Origin: Methanofollis sp.
Lineage (GTDB): Archaea > Halobacteriota > Methanomicrobia > Methanomicrobiales > Methanofollaceae
Assembly: GCA_028696365.1 (NCBI GenBank)
Contig: JAQVHG010000167.1
Span: 1-5,132 of the forward strand
DNA length: 5,132 nucleotides
Reading direction: 5' to 3'
Position numbers and translations under genes: made by a program. How positions within the stretch are numbered: the first letter of the stretch is position 1; each line of letters opens with the position of its first letter. Below the pieces are notes generated by a model. That model saw only the letters and a list, made by a program, of their open reading frames with translations. It did no database searches and was not told the DNA's origin. Positions 1 through 5,068 of this stretch are shown here, piece by piece.

Positions 1-24
1 CGGGGGTTGCACCCCCGGACCCCC
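1..24. repeat. GC-rich REP-like hairpin at left edge
   Basis: Positions 1-7 pair perfectly with 11-17 (CGGGGGT, loop TGC, ACCCCCG), a seven-base-pair GC stem. No T tract follows, so it is not a typical terminator. The stretch TTGCACCCCCGGACCC (7-22) recurs exactly in inverted orientation at 4945-4960, where it again forms a hairpin (about 4949-4966, six pairs with one G-T). A GC palindrome recurring outside genes resembles repetitive extragenic palindromes. The window begins here, so the element may extend further left. Confidence 0.6.
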
Positions 25-95
25 GCGATGGCGATAAGTGGGGGGATGGGGATCTGTGGTTCAGGTGAGGGTCGATCCGTTCTGATCAGGTGAGG
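7..95 (+). repeat. Left arm of long imperfect inverted repeat
   Basis: Read left to right, this stretch aligns with the reverse complement of about 4872-4960. Bases 7-22 match 16 of 16. A diverged middle follows in which ATGGCGAT and GGGGATGG-like blocks are recognisable. A CAGGTGA box then sits 55 bp from the start on the left and 56 bp on the right, so only about 1 bp of length difference has built up. The arm ends just before the acpS promoter. It could be one end of a mobile unit or simply two copies of a dispersed intergenic repeat in opposite orientation. No transposase or target duplication is visible. Confidence 0.55.
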
Positions 96-136
96 ATCGT
101 CCTCTTCTGATCTGGTGGGTTTCGTCCTCCACAACA
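62..136 (+). repeat. Tandem 25-bp GATC-box array before acpS
   Basis: Three head-to-tail 25-bp units start at 62, 87 and 112. The first two share CAGGTGAGG at the start, TCG in the middle and TTCTGAT at the end. The third is degenerate (CTGGTGGGT, then TCGTCCTC). The last unit ends directly against the TATA box at 138-143. The same box, inverted and with the same 25-bp spacing, occurs four times at 4668-5068. Its position suggests an array of protein-binding sites for the acpS promoter, but a passive dispersed repeat is equally possible. Confidence 0.6.
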
Positions 137-137
137 T

Positions 138-143
138 CTATAT
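138..143 (+). promoter_or_regulatory. Putative TATA box for the acpS operon
   Basis: CTATAT lies in otherwise GC-rich sequence. Its centre is about 28 nt before the ATG at 169, which would place the transcription start at or next to that ATG. This predicts a leaderless or nearly leaderless mRNA and favours 169 over the GTG at 115. The deacetylase promoter on the other strand has the same geometry. No strong purine-rich BRE is visible immediately upstream. Confidence 0.5.
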
Positions 144-168
144 CCCCATCTCGACAACCACCGGCCTG

Positions 169-561
169 ATGATACCCGGCATCGGCATCGACGTCGTCGT
201 GATCAGCCGATTCAATGGGAAGACCCTGGAACATGACCGTCACTTCCTGGAACGAGTCTTCACCCCCGCCGAACTCGCTGCCTGCTTCTCACGAGGGGAC
301 CCCTCCCGCCACCTCGCCGCCAGATTCGCCGGCAAAGAGGCCATCACCAAAGCCCTCTTTTCCATCGGTTTTGACCACATTGCGATGAACAAAATTGAGA
401 TCACAACCACCCCGTCAGGGGTGCCGTCAGTTACTTTAATATGCCCCAATGCCAGTATGGTCACTGTCCTTGTCAGTCTTTCGCACGATGGGGACATCGC
501 GGTCGCTTGCGCAGTCGCGATGGAGGGGGACGGATGGAAAAAGGACCACACCAAAGAGTAG
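169..561 (+). CDS. acpS: Holo-[acyl-carrier-protein] synthase (AcpS)
   Basis: AcpS-type phosphopantetheinyl transferases move 4'-phosphopantetheine from coenzyme A to the serine of an acyl carrier protein in the cytoplasm. The 130-residue product starts MIPGIGIDVV, with the magnesium-binding Asp at residue 8, as is typical of the family. The second signature, RFAGKEAITKAL, lies at residues 52-63 with Glu57 and Lys61. The family's C-terminal block appears as SLSHDGDIAVACAVA (103-117). Length is normal for AcpS. The GTG at 115 would add 18 residues before the conserved N-terminus and lacks a ribosome site. The ATG at 169 fits both the family start and the TATA spacing. The 3' end overlaps the carrier-protein gene by 28 bp, so the partner substrate is almost certainly encoded next door. 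Bases 361-450 are only 47% G+C, lower than the neighbouring genes, which may hint at different ancestry. Confidence 0.92.
   Translation: MIPGIGIDVVVISRFNGKTLEHDRHFLERVFTPAELAACFSRGDPSRHLAARFAGKEAITKALFSIGFDHIAMNKIEITTTPSGVPSVTLICPNASMVTVLVSLSHDGDIAVACAVAMEGDGWKKDHTKE
522..526 (+). promoter_or_regulatory. Ribosome binding site of the carrier-protein gene
   Basis: GGAGG lies inside the end of acpS, seven bases before the ATG at 534. It decides the start of the carrier-protein gene. The same frame is open upstream to 441, but that extension reads as a Cys/Arg/Gly-rich shadow of acpS. Confidence 0.75.
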
Positions 562-785
562 AGAAAGTCTTCTGTGAGATCATCGGCGTTCGAGCCTCAG
601 ACCTCTCTGACGAGATCAGTTACAACACTCACGAGCTCTGGGACTCGCTCAAACACCTCGAACTCGTGGCCGCCCTCGAAGAAGCCTTCGGGATCACCCT
701 GGACATGGACGAGATCGTCGAGATGGAAGACTTCGGCAAGGTCAAGGCCGTCGTCTTCTCTCACCTGGAAGAGGACGAGAAATGA
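534..785 (+). CDS. Acyl carrier protein
   Basis: This small acidic four-helix carrier protein holds acyl groups as thioesters on phosphopantetheine. The 83-residue product carries the attachment motif in HELWDSLKHLEL, with Asp37-Ser38-Leu39; Ser38 is the predicted modification site. The following helix (LELVAALEEAFGITLDMDEI, about 42-61) is the typical acidic recognition helix seen by AcpS and partner enzymes. It begins inside acpS and ends in an ATGA overlap with the ligase gene, so the three products are probably translated in a coupled way. General fatty-acid synthesis ACPs are not expected in archaea. A dedicated carrier, comparable in role to DltC or carriers in exopolysaccharide loci, is more likely. 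The carried acyl group cannot be read from the sequence. Confidence 0.9.
   Translation: MEKGPHQRVEKVFCEIIGVRASDLSDEISYNTHELWDSLKHLELVAALEEAFGITLDMDEIVEMEDFGKVKAVVFSHLEEDEK
771..774 (+). promoter_or_regulatory. Ribosome binding site of the ligase gene
   Basis: GAGG within the last codons of the carrier-protein gene lies seven bases before the ATG at 782. That ATG overlaps the preceding stop (ATGA, 782-785), the usual arrangement for translational coupling. Confidence 0.6.
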
Positions 786-2341
786 ACTTCGTCGATTACC
801 TCTTTGAGCACATCCAGCACCGTGACACCCTCTTTCTTGCCGGACCCACCGAGACGATCACCCACCGCGACCTCTTCTGGCAGGTGAACGCCCTTGCCAG
901 ACACTTCGGGGAGACCTATGGCCCGGGGAACCGGATCCTCATCCTCGCCGAGAACAGCCTCTACTTCACCCTCTGCTACCTCGCCGCCATGAAAAGCGGG
1001 AACATCGCCGTGCTCGTTGAGACCAGAGTCGCAGAGGACCAACTTGCAGATATCGGCGCCCTCTGCGAGTTTACCTGCTGCTGCGTCCAGGAGAAGTTCA
1101 GGCCCAAACTCGGTGAGGGGTGGCCGGTCTTCTCCGAAGCCGACCTTGCCTCCCTCCCTCCGACCGACGAGGCATGGGTGGCCGAGACCGACGACGACGA
1201 GACCGCCCAGATCCTCTTCACCTCAGGGAGCACCGGCGAGAAGAAAGGCGTGATGCTCTCTCACCGCCACCTGGTCACCAACTCTGACGCGATCCTCGCC
1301 GTGATGCGCCTTACCGAGGCCGACCGCGCCTGCGCCGTCCTGCCCTTCACCTACTGCTACGGGGTCTCGGTCCTCCACACCCACCTCAGGGTCGGCGGGA
1401 GCCTGGTCCTGCACACCTCGATCTTCCTTGGCACCGTCATCCCCGAGATCGAGAAATACGGGTGCACCGGGATCTACGGCGTGCCGAGCACCTACCAGAT
1501 CCTCATCCACCGCACCCCCTTCCTCACGAGTGCCCTTCCGAGCCTGCGCTACATGACCTGCGGCGGCGGCTACCTGGACAAGAAATATATCAAGACGATC
1601 ACCGAGGCCTTCCCTGACAAAGACCTCTACATCTATTACGGCGCCACCGAGGCGACGGCACGGATCTCGATCCTCGACCCCGCCCTCATCCACGAAAAGA
1701 TCGGGTCGCTTGGCAAGGGGATGCCTGGCGTCAGCCTCGAAGTCCTCGGGCCTGACGGCAGGGCAGTGGCGCCCGGTGAGACCGGCGAGATCACCGTGCT
1801 CGGCCCGACCCTGATGCAGGGCTACTTCAAGGACCCCGAGGCGACCGCCGCAAAACTGCGAAACGGCAGGCTCTACACCGGCGACCTTGCCACCGTCGAC
1901 GAAGACGGCTACGTCTATTTCAAGGGCCGGGACAACACGGTGATCAAATCGGCCGGACACCGTATCACCCCCCGCGAGGTCGAAGACCTCATCAACACCC
2001 ATGCAGGGGTGAGCGAGACGGCGGTCGTCGCCGTGCCCGACGACCTCATGGGCGAGGCGGCGGTCGCCGTCGTCCAGCCGGTCCGCGATCCCGCCGGCAT
2101 ACTCCACGACGAGATCATGGGCCTCTGCCGCGCCTCCCTCCCGTCGTACAAGGTCCCAAAGGCCGTGGTCTTTGCGCAGGCCATGCCGCTCAACGCCTCA
2201 GACAAGATCGACCTGGTCAGGCTCCGCCAGGTGGTCGCCGCCCTCAAGGCCGGGGACGAGGTGCAGGGCTACAGCGTCCCGCGGTCTGGGTCGACGGTTG
2301 AAGGGAGCAGCACGGCCGGTCCTGCCCGTCCCCAACGGTAG
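782..2341 (+). CDS. AMP-forming acyl ligase (class I adenylate-forming enzyme)
   Basis: This ANL-superfamily enzyme activates a carboxylic acid with ATP to acyl-AMP, then passes it to a thiol. With a carrier protein encoded immediately upstream, acyl-ACP formation is more likely than acyl-CoA. In order: the phosphate-binding loop LFTSGSTGEKKG (145-156), the YYGATEA motif (285-291), YTGDLA (365-370), the hinge region GRDNTVIKSAGHRI (382-395), and a C-terminal catalytic Lys475 in NASDKID, where the usual Gly-Lys is Asp-Lys. The region after LPF (188-206) reads as in acyl/aryl ligases and lacks the Asp that binds the alpha-amino group in amino-acid-activating domains. This argues for a fatty, aryl or hydroxy acid, not D-alanine. 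The length of 519 residues is normal. The last 30 or so residues are Gly/Ser/Pro-rich and lie mostly over the 3' end of the opposing acyltransferase gene. The exact substrate is unknown. Confidence 0.9.
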   Translation: MNFVDYLFEHIQHRDTLFLAGPTETITHRDLFWQVNALARHFGETYGPGNRILILAENSLYFTLCYLAAMKSGNIAVLVETRVAEDQLADIGALCEFTCCCVQEKFRPKLGEGWPVFSEADLASLPPTDEAWVAETDDDETAQILFTSGSTGEKKGVMLSHRHLVTNSDAILAVMRLTEADRACAVLPFTYCYGVSVLHTHLRVGGSLVLHTSIFLGTVIPEIEKYGCTGIYGVPSTYQILIHRTPFLTSALPSLRYMTCGGGYLDKKYIKTITEAFPDKDLYIYYGATEATARISILDPALIHEKIGSLGKGMPGVSLEVLGPDGRAVAPGETGEITVLGPTLMQGYFKDPEATAAKLRNGRLYTGDLATVDEDGYVYFKGRDNTVIKSAGHRITPREVEDLINTHAGVSETAVVAVPDDLMGEAAVAVVQPVRDPAGILHDEIMGLCRASLPSYKVPKAVVFAQAMPLNASDKIDLVRLRQVVAALKAGDEVQGYSVPRSGSTVEGSSTAGPARPQR

Positions 2342-3375
2342 AAATACCCATAGTCAGTCTGCCTGGAAGTGGTGGTCTCGGCCTTGAGCACCTCTTCCAT
2401 CCTGCGCGAAGCCGGCCAGAAGGCGACGGTGGCGGCGTCCTTCTCCTCGGCCAGCGCTTTCCCTGCGGCGACGGCGGTCCGGGCGCTCGCACGGTCCGGG
2501 AGGAAGGCGTCTCGGAGGAGGAGCACCCGCACCCCGGCGCCGTACGGCGTGAGCAGGTCGAAGGCGCAGTAGCCGGCAAGTTCGCCTTCCTTGTCCCGGC
2601 ACGCCACGACGGTCCGCTTCCCCGCGACGGGTTCAGAAAAATAGAGCCACTCCAGGGTCTGTGCGTCGCGGGCCACCGAGGCGGTGCCTGGCCGCCTGAA
2701 CTCTTCCCAGAATGCGGTAAACTCGGTCCCGCACCTGGTGCAGACCTCCCATGCACCGACGGTCCCAGCGCCCCCAGCGTCGGGCGCTGCCCCTGACCCG
2801 GCACGGTGGCGCACGAGGAGCGGCGAGACCGCAGAGAGCGGGCCGCGGGCAAGGGAGGTGAGCGCCCGTTTTGTCCCGCCGGTCCCAGGACTTGCACCGT
2901 ACAGCGCCGCCGCCCTGCCGTAATCTCTAACAACGAGATATTCCCGGCCCCCGACCGGGAAGGCGGCCCGCTCGAACCCCAGGCGCGGCAGCATCGCCTG
3001 GACCAGTTCGTTCGGGGTCGTCCTGATGAAGAGGTCGGCGTCCTTCTGGCGCGAGTAGGCGACGTTGAGCTGGAGCCCGAGCACCCCCCGCACCTCGGGG
3101 CGAACATACCAGGAGGAGGCGGCGCGGGCGAGGGCGAGGTGGCCGTCGACCCAGAAGGGCACCGGGATGTTGCCGAGGAACCCGGCGATCTCGTGCTCTT
3201 CGTCCTCGATCACCCATCCCCGCGGGATGGTCTCGTCCATGGCGGGGTTGTTCTCCCACCACATGCCAAACCTGCTCAGCCAGAGTTTGGCCTGGTCGGT
3301 CTCGACCTGCGTTGCAAGGAAGGCCGCAAGGGCCTCATACTCGTCGGTGTTGATGCTCCGCACCTTCGTCTTCAT
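2269..3375 (-). CDS. GNAT-like acyltransferase, glycan-locus type
   Basis: The 368-residue protein is probably cytoplasmic, with no signal peptide or membrane segment. Residues 53-138 resemble a GNAT half-domain: strands GWVIEDEEHEIAGFLG, then WYVRPEVRGVLGLQLN (89-104) in the position of the acyl-donor-binding motif, then FIRTTPNELVQAML and RLGFERA. The donor motif is degenerate. After an Ala/Gly-rich linker (about 155-208), a second half begins near LEWLYFSEP (241-249) and ends in TDYGYFYRWG (340-349). A two-lobed layout recalls FemX/FemAB-related and GNAT proteins in surface-polysaccharide clusters. The ATG is 6 bp from the deacetylase stop, and GGTGAT (3381-3386) spans that stop as a ribosome site, so the two form one operon. 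The last 19 residues look like an unconserved extension and overlap the ligase gene. The family is assigned by pattern only; donor and acceptor are unknown. Confidence 0.7.
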   Translation of the reverse strand: MKTKVRSINTDEYEALAAFLATQVETDQAKLWLSRFGMWWENNPAMDETIPRGWVIEDEEHEIAGFLGNIPVPFWVDGHLALARAASSWYVRPEVRGVLGLQLNVAYSRQKDADLFIRTTPNELVQAMLPRLGFERAAFPVGGREYLVVRDYGRAAALYGASPGTGGTKRALTSLARGPLSAVSPLLVRHRAGSGAAPDAGGAGTVGAWEVCTRCGTEFTAFWEEFRRPGTASVARDAQTLEWLYFSEPVAGKRTVVACRDKEGELAGYCAFDLLTPYGAGVRVLLLRDAFLPDRASARTAVAAGKALAEEKDAATVAFWPASRRMEEVLKAETTTSRQTDYGYFYRWGRAGPAVLLPSTVDPDRGTL

Positions 3376-3380
3376 ACTAC

Positions 3381-3386
3381 ATCACC
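3381..3386 (-). promoter_or_regulatory. Ribosome binding site of the acyltransferase gene
   Basis: On the minus strand GGTGAT overlaps the TGA stop of the deacetylase gene and lies five bases before the ATG at 3375. It matches the core complementary to the 16S 3' end and indicates translational coupling. Confidence 0.6.
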
Positions 3387-4416
3387 GTCTGAAATGGAAC
3401 CTGGTAAGGTCGGCGAACGCCCCTGAGCCGAAGAACTTGAAGGTGTCGAAGTCCCAGCCAGAGAAGATCCTGTTGAGCATGAAGGGGTTGTGCTCGGCCT
3501 CGACCTGCCCAGGTATGCTGCAAAAGGCCGAGAGGTATCCGGTCTCTTCGACCAGCGCCCTGACCTCGGCCGAGGTGTCGGCGACGCCGCCGTTGGGGTA
3601 GGAGAGGAAGCGGACCTCGGTCCCGGTCTCCGCCTCGATCCGCCGTTTCGAGTCCCTGATCTCGGCCGCCGCCTGCCTGAGCGGGAGGTGAGTGAGCTGC
3701 GGGTGAGTGACCGTGTGCGAGCCGAAACTGACACTGTCCTGGCCCATCTCGCGCACCTGGTCCCAGGTAAGGATGTAGTCGTCCCCGATCTCGGGGGGGT
3801 CGACGGCGAGGTCTTCTTCGATCGCACGGATGCATGCGAGTTTCTCGCCCTCGTCGGCGACCTTGAGGACCGAGCGCTCGATTGAAGTGACCGCCCTGAA
3901 CCGTTCGGTCTGGGTCCTGAGCGGGAATGTGCCAAGCCCTTCCATCTCAAAGCCCCTCTTCTCGGTGGTGTGGATGATATGCCTGAACCGGTCGAACCAG
4001 AAGAGTTCCCGATGGTCCATGGGGCCGGTGGTGAGAAAGACCGTGGCCGGCACCTTGTAGTTCTGGAGCACTGGCCATGCGTGGGTGTAGATGTCCTGGT
4101 AGCCGTCGTCGAAGGTGACCGCGGCGGTGCCGGCGGGCAGATGCCGTCCTTCCTGGAGGGCGACGACGATCTCGTCGAGGGGGAGGAGGCGGTGGGTCCT
4201 GGTCAGCCACCTGACCACTCTCTCAAACTCGGTGGTCTCCATTGTTGGGATGAGCCAGTCGTGACGTTGCGGCCCGACGCGGTGGAAGGTGTAGATGGTG
4301 GCTCCACCTTGAATTCCGCCTCTGATATTCCGGTACGCGTCGAACACACCGGGAGGACTCAGTACGGATGAAAGAAGAGTGATGGCCCGGCGTTCAAGAT
4401 TGACTTCCCCCCGCAT
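3382..4416 (-). CDS. CE4 polysaccharide deacetylase (NodB homology)
   Basis: Carbohydrate esterase 4 enzymes remove N- or O-acetyl groups from sugars using a metal. In the 344-residue product the N-terminal segment TIYTFHRVG (40-48) is the usual opening strand of the fold. Motif 1 is TFDDGYQD (101-108), with the catalytic and metal Asp pair 103/104. Motif 2 is SHTVTH (233-238), with metal ligands His234 and His238. Motif 3 is RFLSYPNGG (269-277). An insert of roughly 80 residues (about 140-215) separates motifs 1 and 2, longer than in minimal NodB domains. No signal peptide is evident, so it may act in the cytoplasm on a nucleotide- or lipid-linked glycan. The start at 4416 fits the TATA box 28 nt upstream. 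A GGAG two bases before the ATG is too close to be a normal ribosome site. Some CE4 members have other substrates; a glycan is inferred from its GNAT-like partner. Confidence 0.9.
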   Translation of the reverse strand: MRGEVNLERRAITLLSSVLSPPGVFDAYRNIRGGIQGGATIYTFHRVGPQRHDWLIPTMETTEFERVVRWLTRTHRLLPLDEIVVALQEGRHLPAGTAAVTFDDGYQDIYTHAWPVLQNYKVPATVFLTTGPMDHRELFWFDRFRHIIHTTEKRGFEMEGLGTFPLRTQTERFRAVTSIERSVLKVADEGEKLACIRAIEEDLAVDPPEIGDDYILTWDQVREMGQDSVSFGSHTVTHPQLTHLPLRQAAAEIRDSKRRIEAETGTEVRFLSYPNGGVADTSAEVRALVEETGYLSAFCSIPGQVEAEHNPFMLNRIFSGWDFDTFKFFGSGAFADLTRFHFRR

Positions 4417-4437
4417 GTCTCCATCTGGATAGGTAAC

Positions 4438-4456
4438 AATATATATATGTTTCCCG
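4438..4456 (-). promoter_or_regulatory. Putative BRE/TATA promoter of the deacetylase operon
   Basis: On the minus strand a purine-rich CGGGAAAC (BRE-like) is followed by ATATATATAT. The TATA centre near 4444-4445 is about 28 nt before the ATG at 4416, so transcription should begin at or within a few bases of the start codon. It is the clearest archaeal promoter in the window and stands out against GC-rich surroundings. Confidence 0.65.
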
Positions 4457-4607
4457 ATACGCCGTTTGTACGGATTTTCGCGGTCTGGTGAGAGGTTACG
4501 TGTTCCTCCTCTCCTTACCGTATGAGGTGATCAAGGCCTGGAAGGAGGGCGGAAAAATGGGTGGCATCCATCTGACCCCTTGGTCGACGATCCCTCTCAT
4601 GTGTTCT

Positions 4608-4665
4608 ATCGACAGGGACGGTGGAGCCTTCGGTCACTCTGGTATGAAGATTGACCGGGACGGCG
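4608..4665 (+). repeat. Direct repeat pair, 16 bp, 42 bp apart
   Basis: ATCGACAGGGACGGTG (4608-4623) and ATTGACCGGGACGGCG (4650-4665) match at 13 of 16 bases. The second copy is part of a longer block, ATGAAGATTG followed by CGGGACGGCG, which recurs at 4849-4871 (see separate entry). Confidence 0.45.
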
Positions 4666-4702
4666 CTCACTTGATTAGAATTGGATGACCCTCACAAGAT
4701 CC
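4644..4702 (+). repeat. Repeat block 1: ATGAAGATTG element plus paired boxes
   Basis: ATGAAGATTGACCGGGACGG leads into two boxes spaced 25 bp apart, starting at 4668 (CACTTGATTA) and 4693 (CACAAGATCC), with GGATGACC between them. The whole layout recurs at 4849-4908. It is the most diverged of the four right-hand box pairs. Confidence 0.5.
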
Positions 4703-4742
4703 GCCGACTCCCATCTCATGACGATGGGTATCAGAAAGCACG

Positions 4743-4777
4743 CACCCGATCCAAATGAGATGGCCTCCCTCAGATCC
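4743..4777 (+). repeat. Repeat block 2: paired GATC boxes
   Basis: CACCCGATCC (4743) and, exactly 25 bp on, CCTCAGATCC (4768) flank AAATGAGATGG. The intervening sequence is nearly the same as in block 3 (4874-4908), which also has CCAAATGAGATG. No leading ATGAAGATTG element is present here. Confidence 0.5.
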
Positions 4778-4848
4778 GACTTCGGCGAGCCCCCCTAAAT
4801 CGCACCTCGACTGGGCTCATGGGGGCGTGCGGCCCCTCGCCCCTCATC

Positions 4849-4908
4849 ATGAAGATTGGTCGGGGACGGCGGGCACCTGATCCAAATGAGATGACCTTCA
4901 CCTGATCC
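4849..4908 (+). repeat. Repeat block 3: ATGAAGATTG element plus paired boxes
   Basis: ATGAAGATTGGTCGGGGACGG is followed by CACCTGATCC at 4874 and again at 4899, the most regular of the pairs. Reversed, the pair gives the CAGGTGA boxes of the left array, so this block is part of the right arm of the long inverted repeat. The 12-bp ATTGGTCGGGGA (4855-4866) also has an exact inverted partner at 4920-4931. Confidence 0.6.
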
Positions 4909-4960
4909 AACTTCAGCCATCCCCGACCAATCGCCATTCGCCGAGGGTCCGGGGGTGCAA
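4872..4960 (-). repeat. Right arm of long imperfect inverted repeat
   Basis: Reverse-complemented, this arm follows the order of the left arm: TTGCACCCCCGGACCC (4960-4945), ATGGCGAT (4938-4931), GGGGATGG (4925-4918), then CAGGTGA boxes at 4904 and 4879. The outer 16 bases are identical to the left copy and the rest is diverged. Outer ends of the two arms are about 4.95 kb apart and enclose all five genes. Confidence 0.55.
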
Positions 4961-4996
4961 CTCCGGCAGAGGAGGGGGGGCACTCACCTGCATCAT

Positions 4997-5034
4997 CTCG
5001 CCTCGCCTCGCCTCGCCTCGCCTCGCCTCGCCTC
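4997..5034. repeat. Pentanucleotide microsatellite (CCTCG)n
   Basis: Six full CCTCG units lie at 5001-5030, flanked by CTCG on the left and CCTC on the right, about 7.6 uninterrupted units in 38 bp. Its right end runs directly into box pair 4. Perfect pentanucleotide tracts can change length by strand slippage. No reading frame that would be switched is evident here. Confidence 0.85.
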
Positions 5035-5068
5035 ACCTGATCTGAATTGGGCGCCCCTCACCAGATCC
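5034..5068 (+). repeat. Repeat block 4: paired GATC boxes
   Basis: CACCTGATCT (5034) and CACCAGATCC (5059) are again exactly 25 bp apart, separated by GAATTGGGCGCCCCT. The CTGATCTGAA junction and CCGCCGA after the second box resemble block 1 (CCGCCGACT). The first box adjoins the CCTCG tract. Confidence 0.5.

Noticed and set aside
1..17. Intrinsic terminator
   Set aside because: The hairpin is strong but no T tract follows on either strand, and the sequence recurs as a repeat at 4945-4960.
115..168. GTG at 115 as the acpS start
   Set aside because: It adds 18 residues ahead of the family's conserved N-terminus, has no ribosome site, and would place the TATA box inside the gene.
1223..2107. 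Long minus-strand open frame opposite the ligase
   Set aside because: It is an antisense shadow caused by GC-rich codon use; the plus strand carries clear adenylate-forming motifs throughout.
2806..3426. Plus-strand open frame opposite the acyltransferase gene
   Set aside because: It is low-complexity Gly/Glu/Pro-rich shadow sequence with no motif, whereas the minus frame has GNAT-like structure and operon spacing.
4485..4509. Extra copy of the 25-bp box (CTGGTGAGAGG) near the deacetylase promoter
   Set aside because: Only the first six or seven bases match, and no second box lies 25 bp away.
4488..4688. Plus-strand 66-codon open frame starting GTG
   Set aside because: No ribosome site or promoter is visible. 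The second half translates the direct repeats (IDRDG twice) and repeat block 1, and no family is recognised.
4770..5036. Minus-strand 88-codon open frame
   Set aside because: Its N-terminus is the CCTCG microsatellite read as Arg-Gly-Glu-Ala repeats, and the rest is translated repeat DNA. It is a product of GC-rich repeats.
4668..5068. CRISPR array
   Set aside because: The repeated boxes are only about 10 bp, the DNA between them is itself similar from pair to pair, distances between pairs vary, and no cas gene is present.
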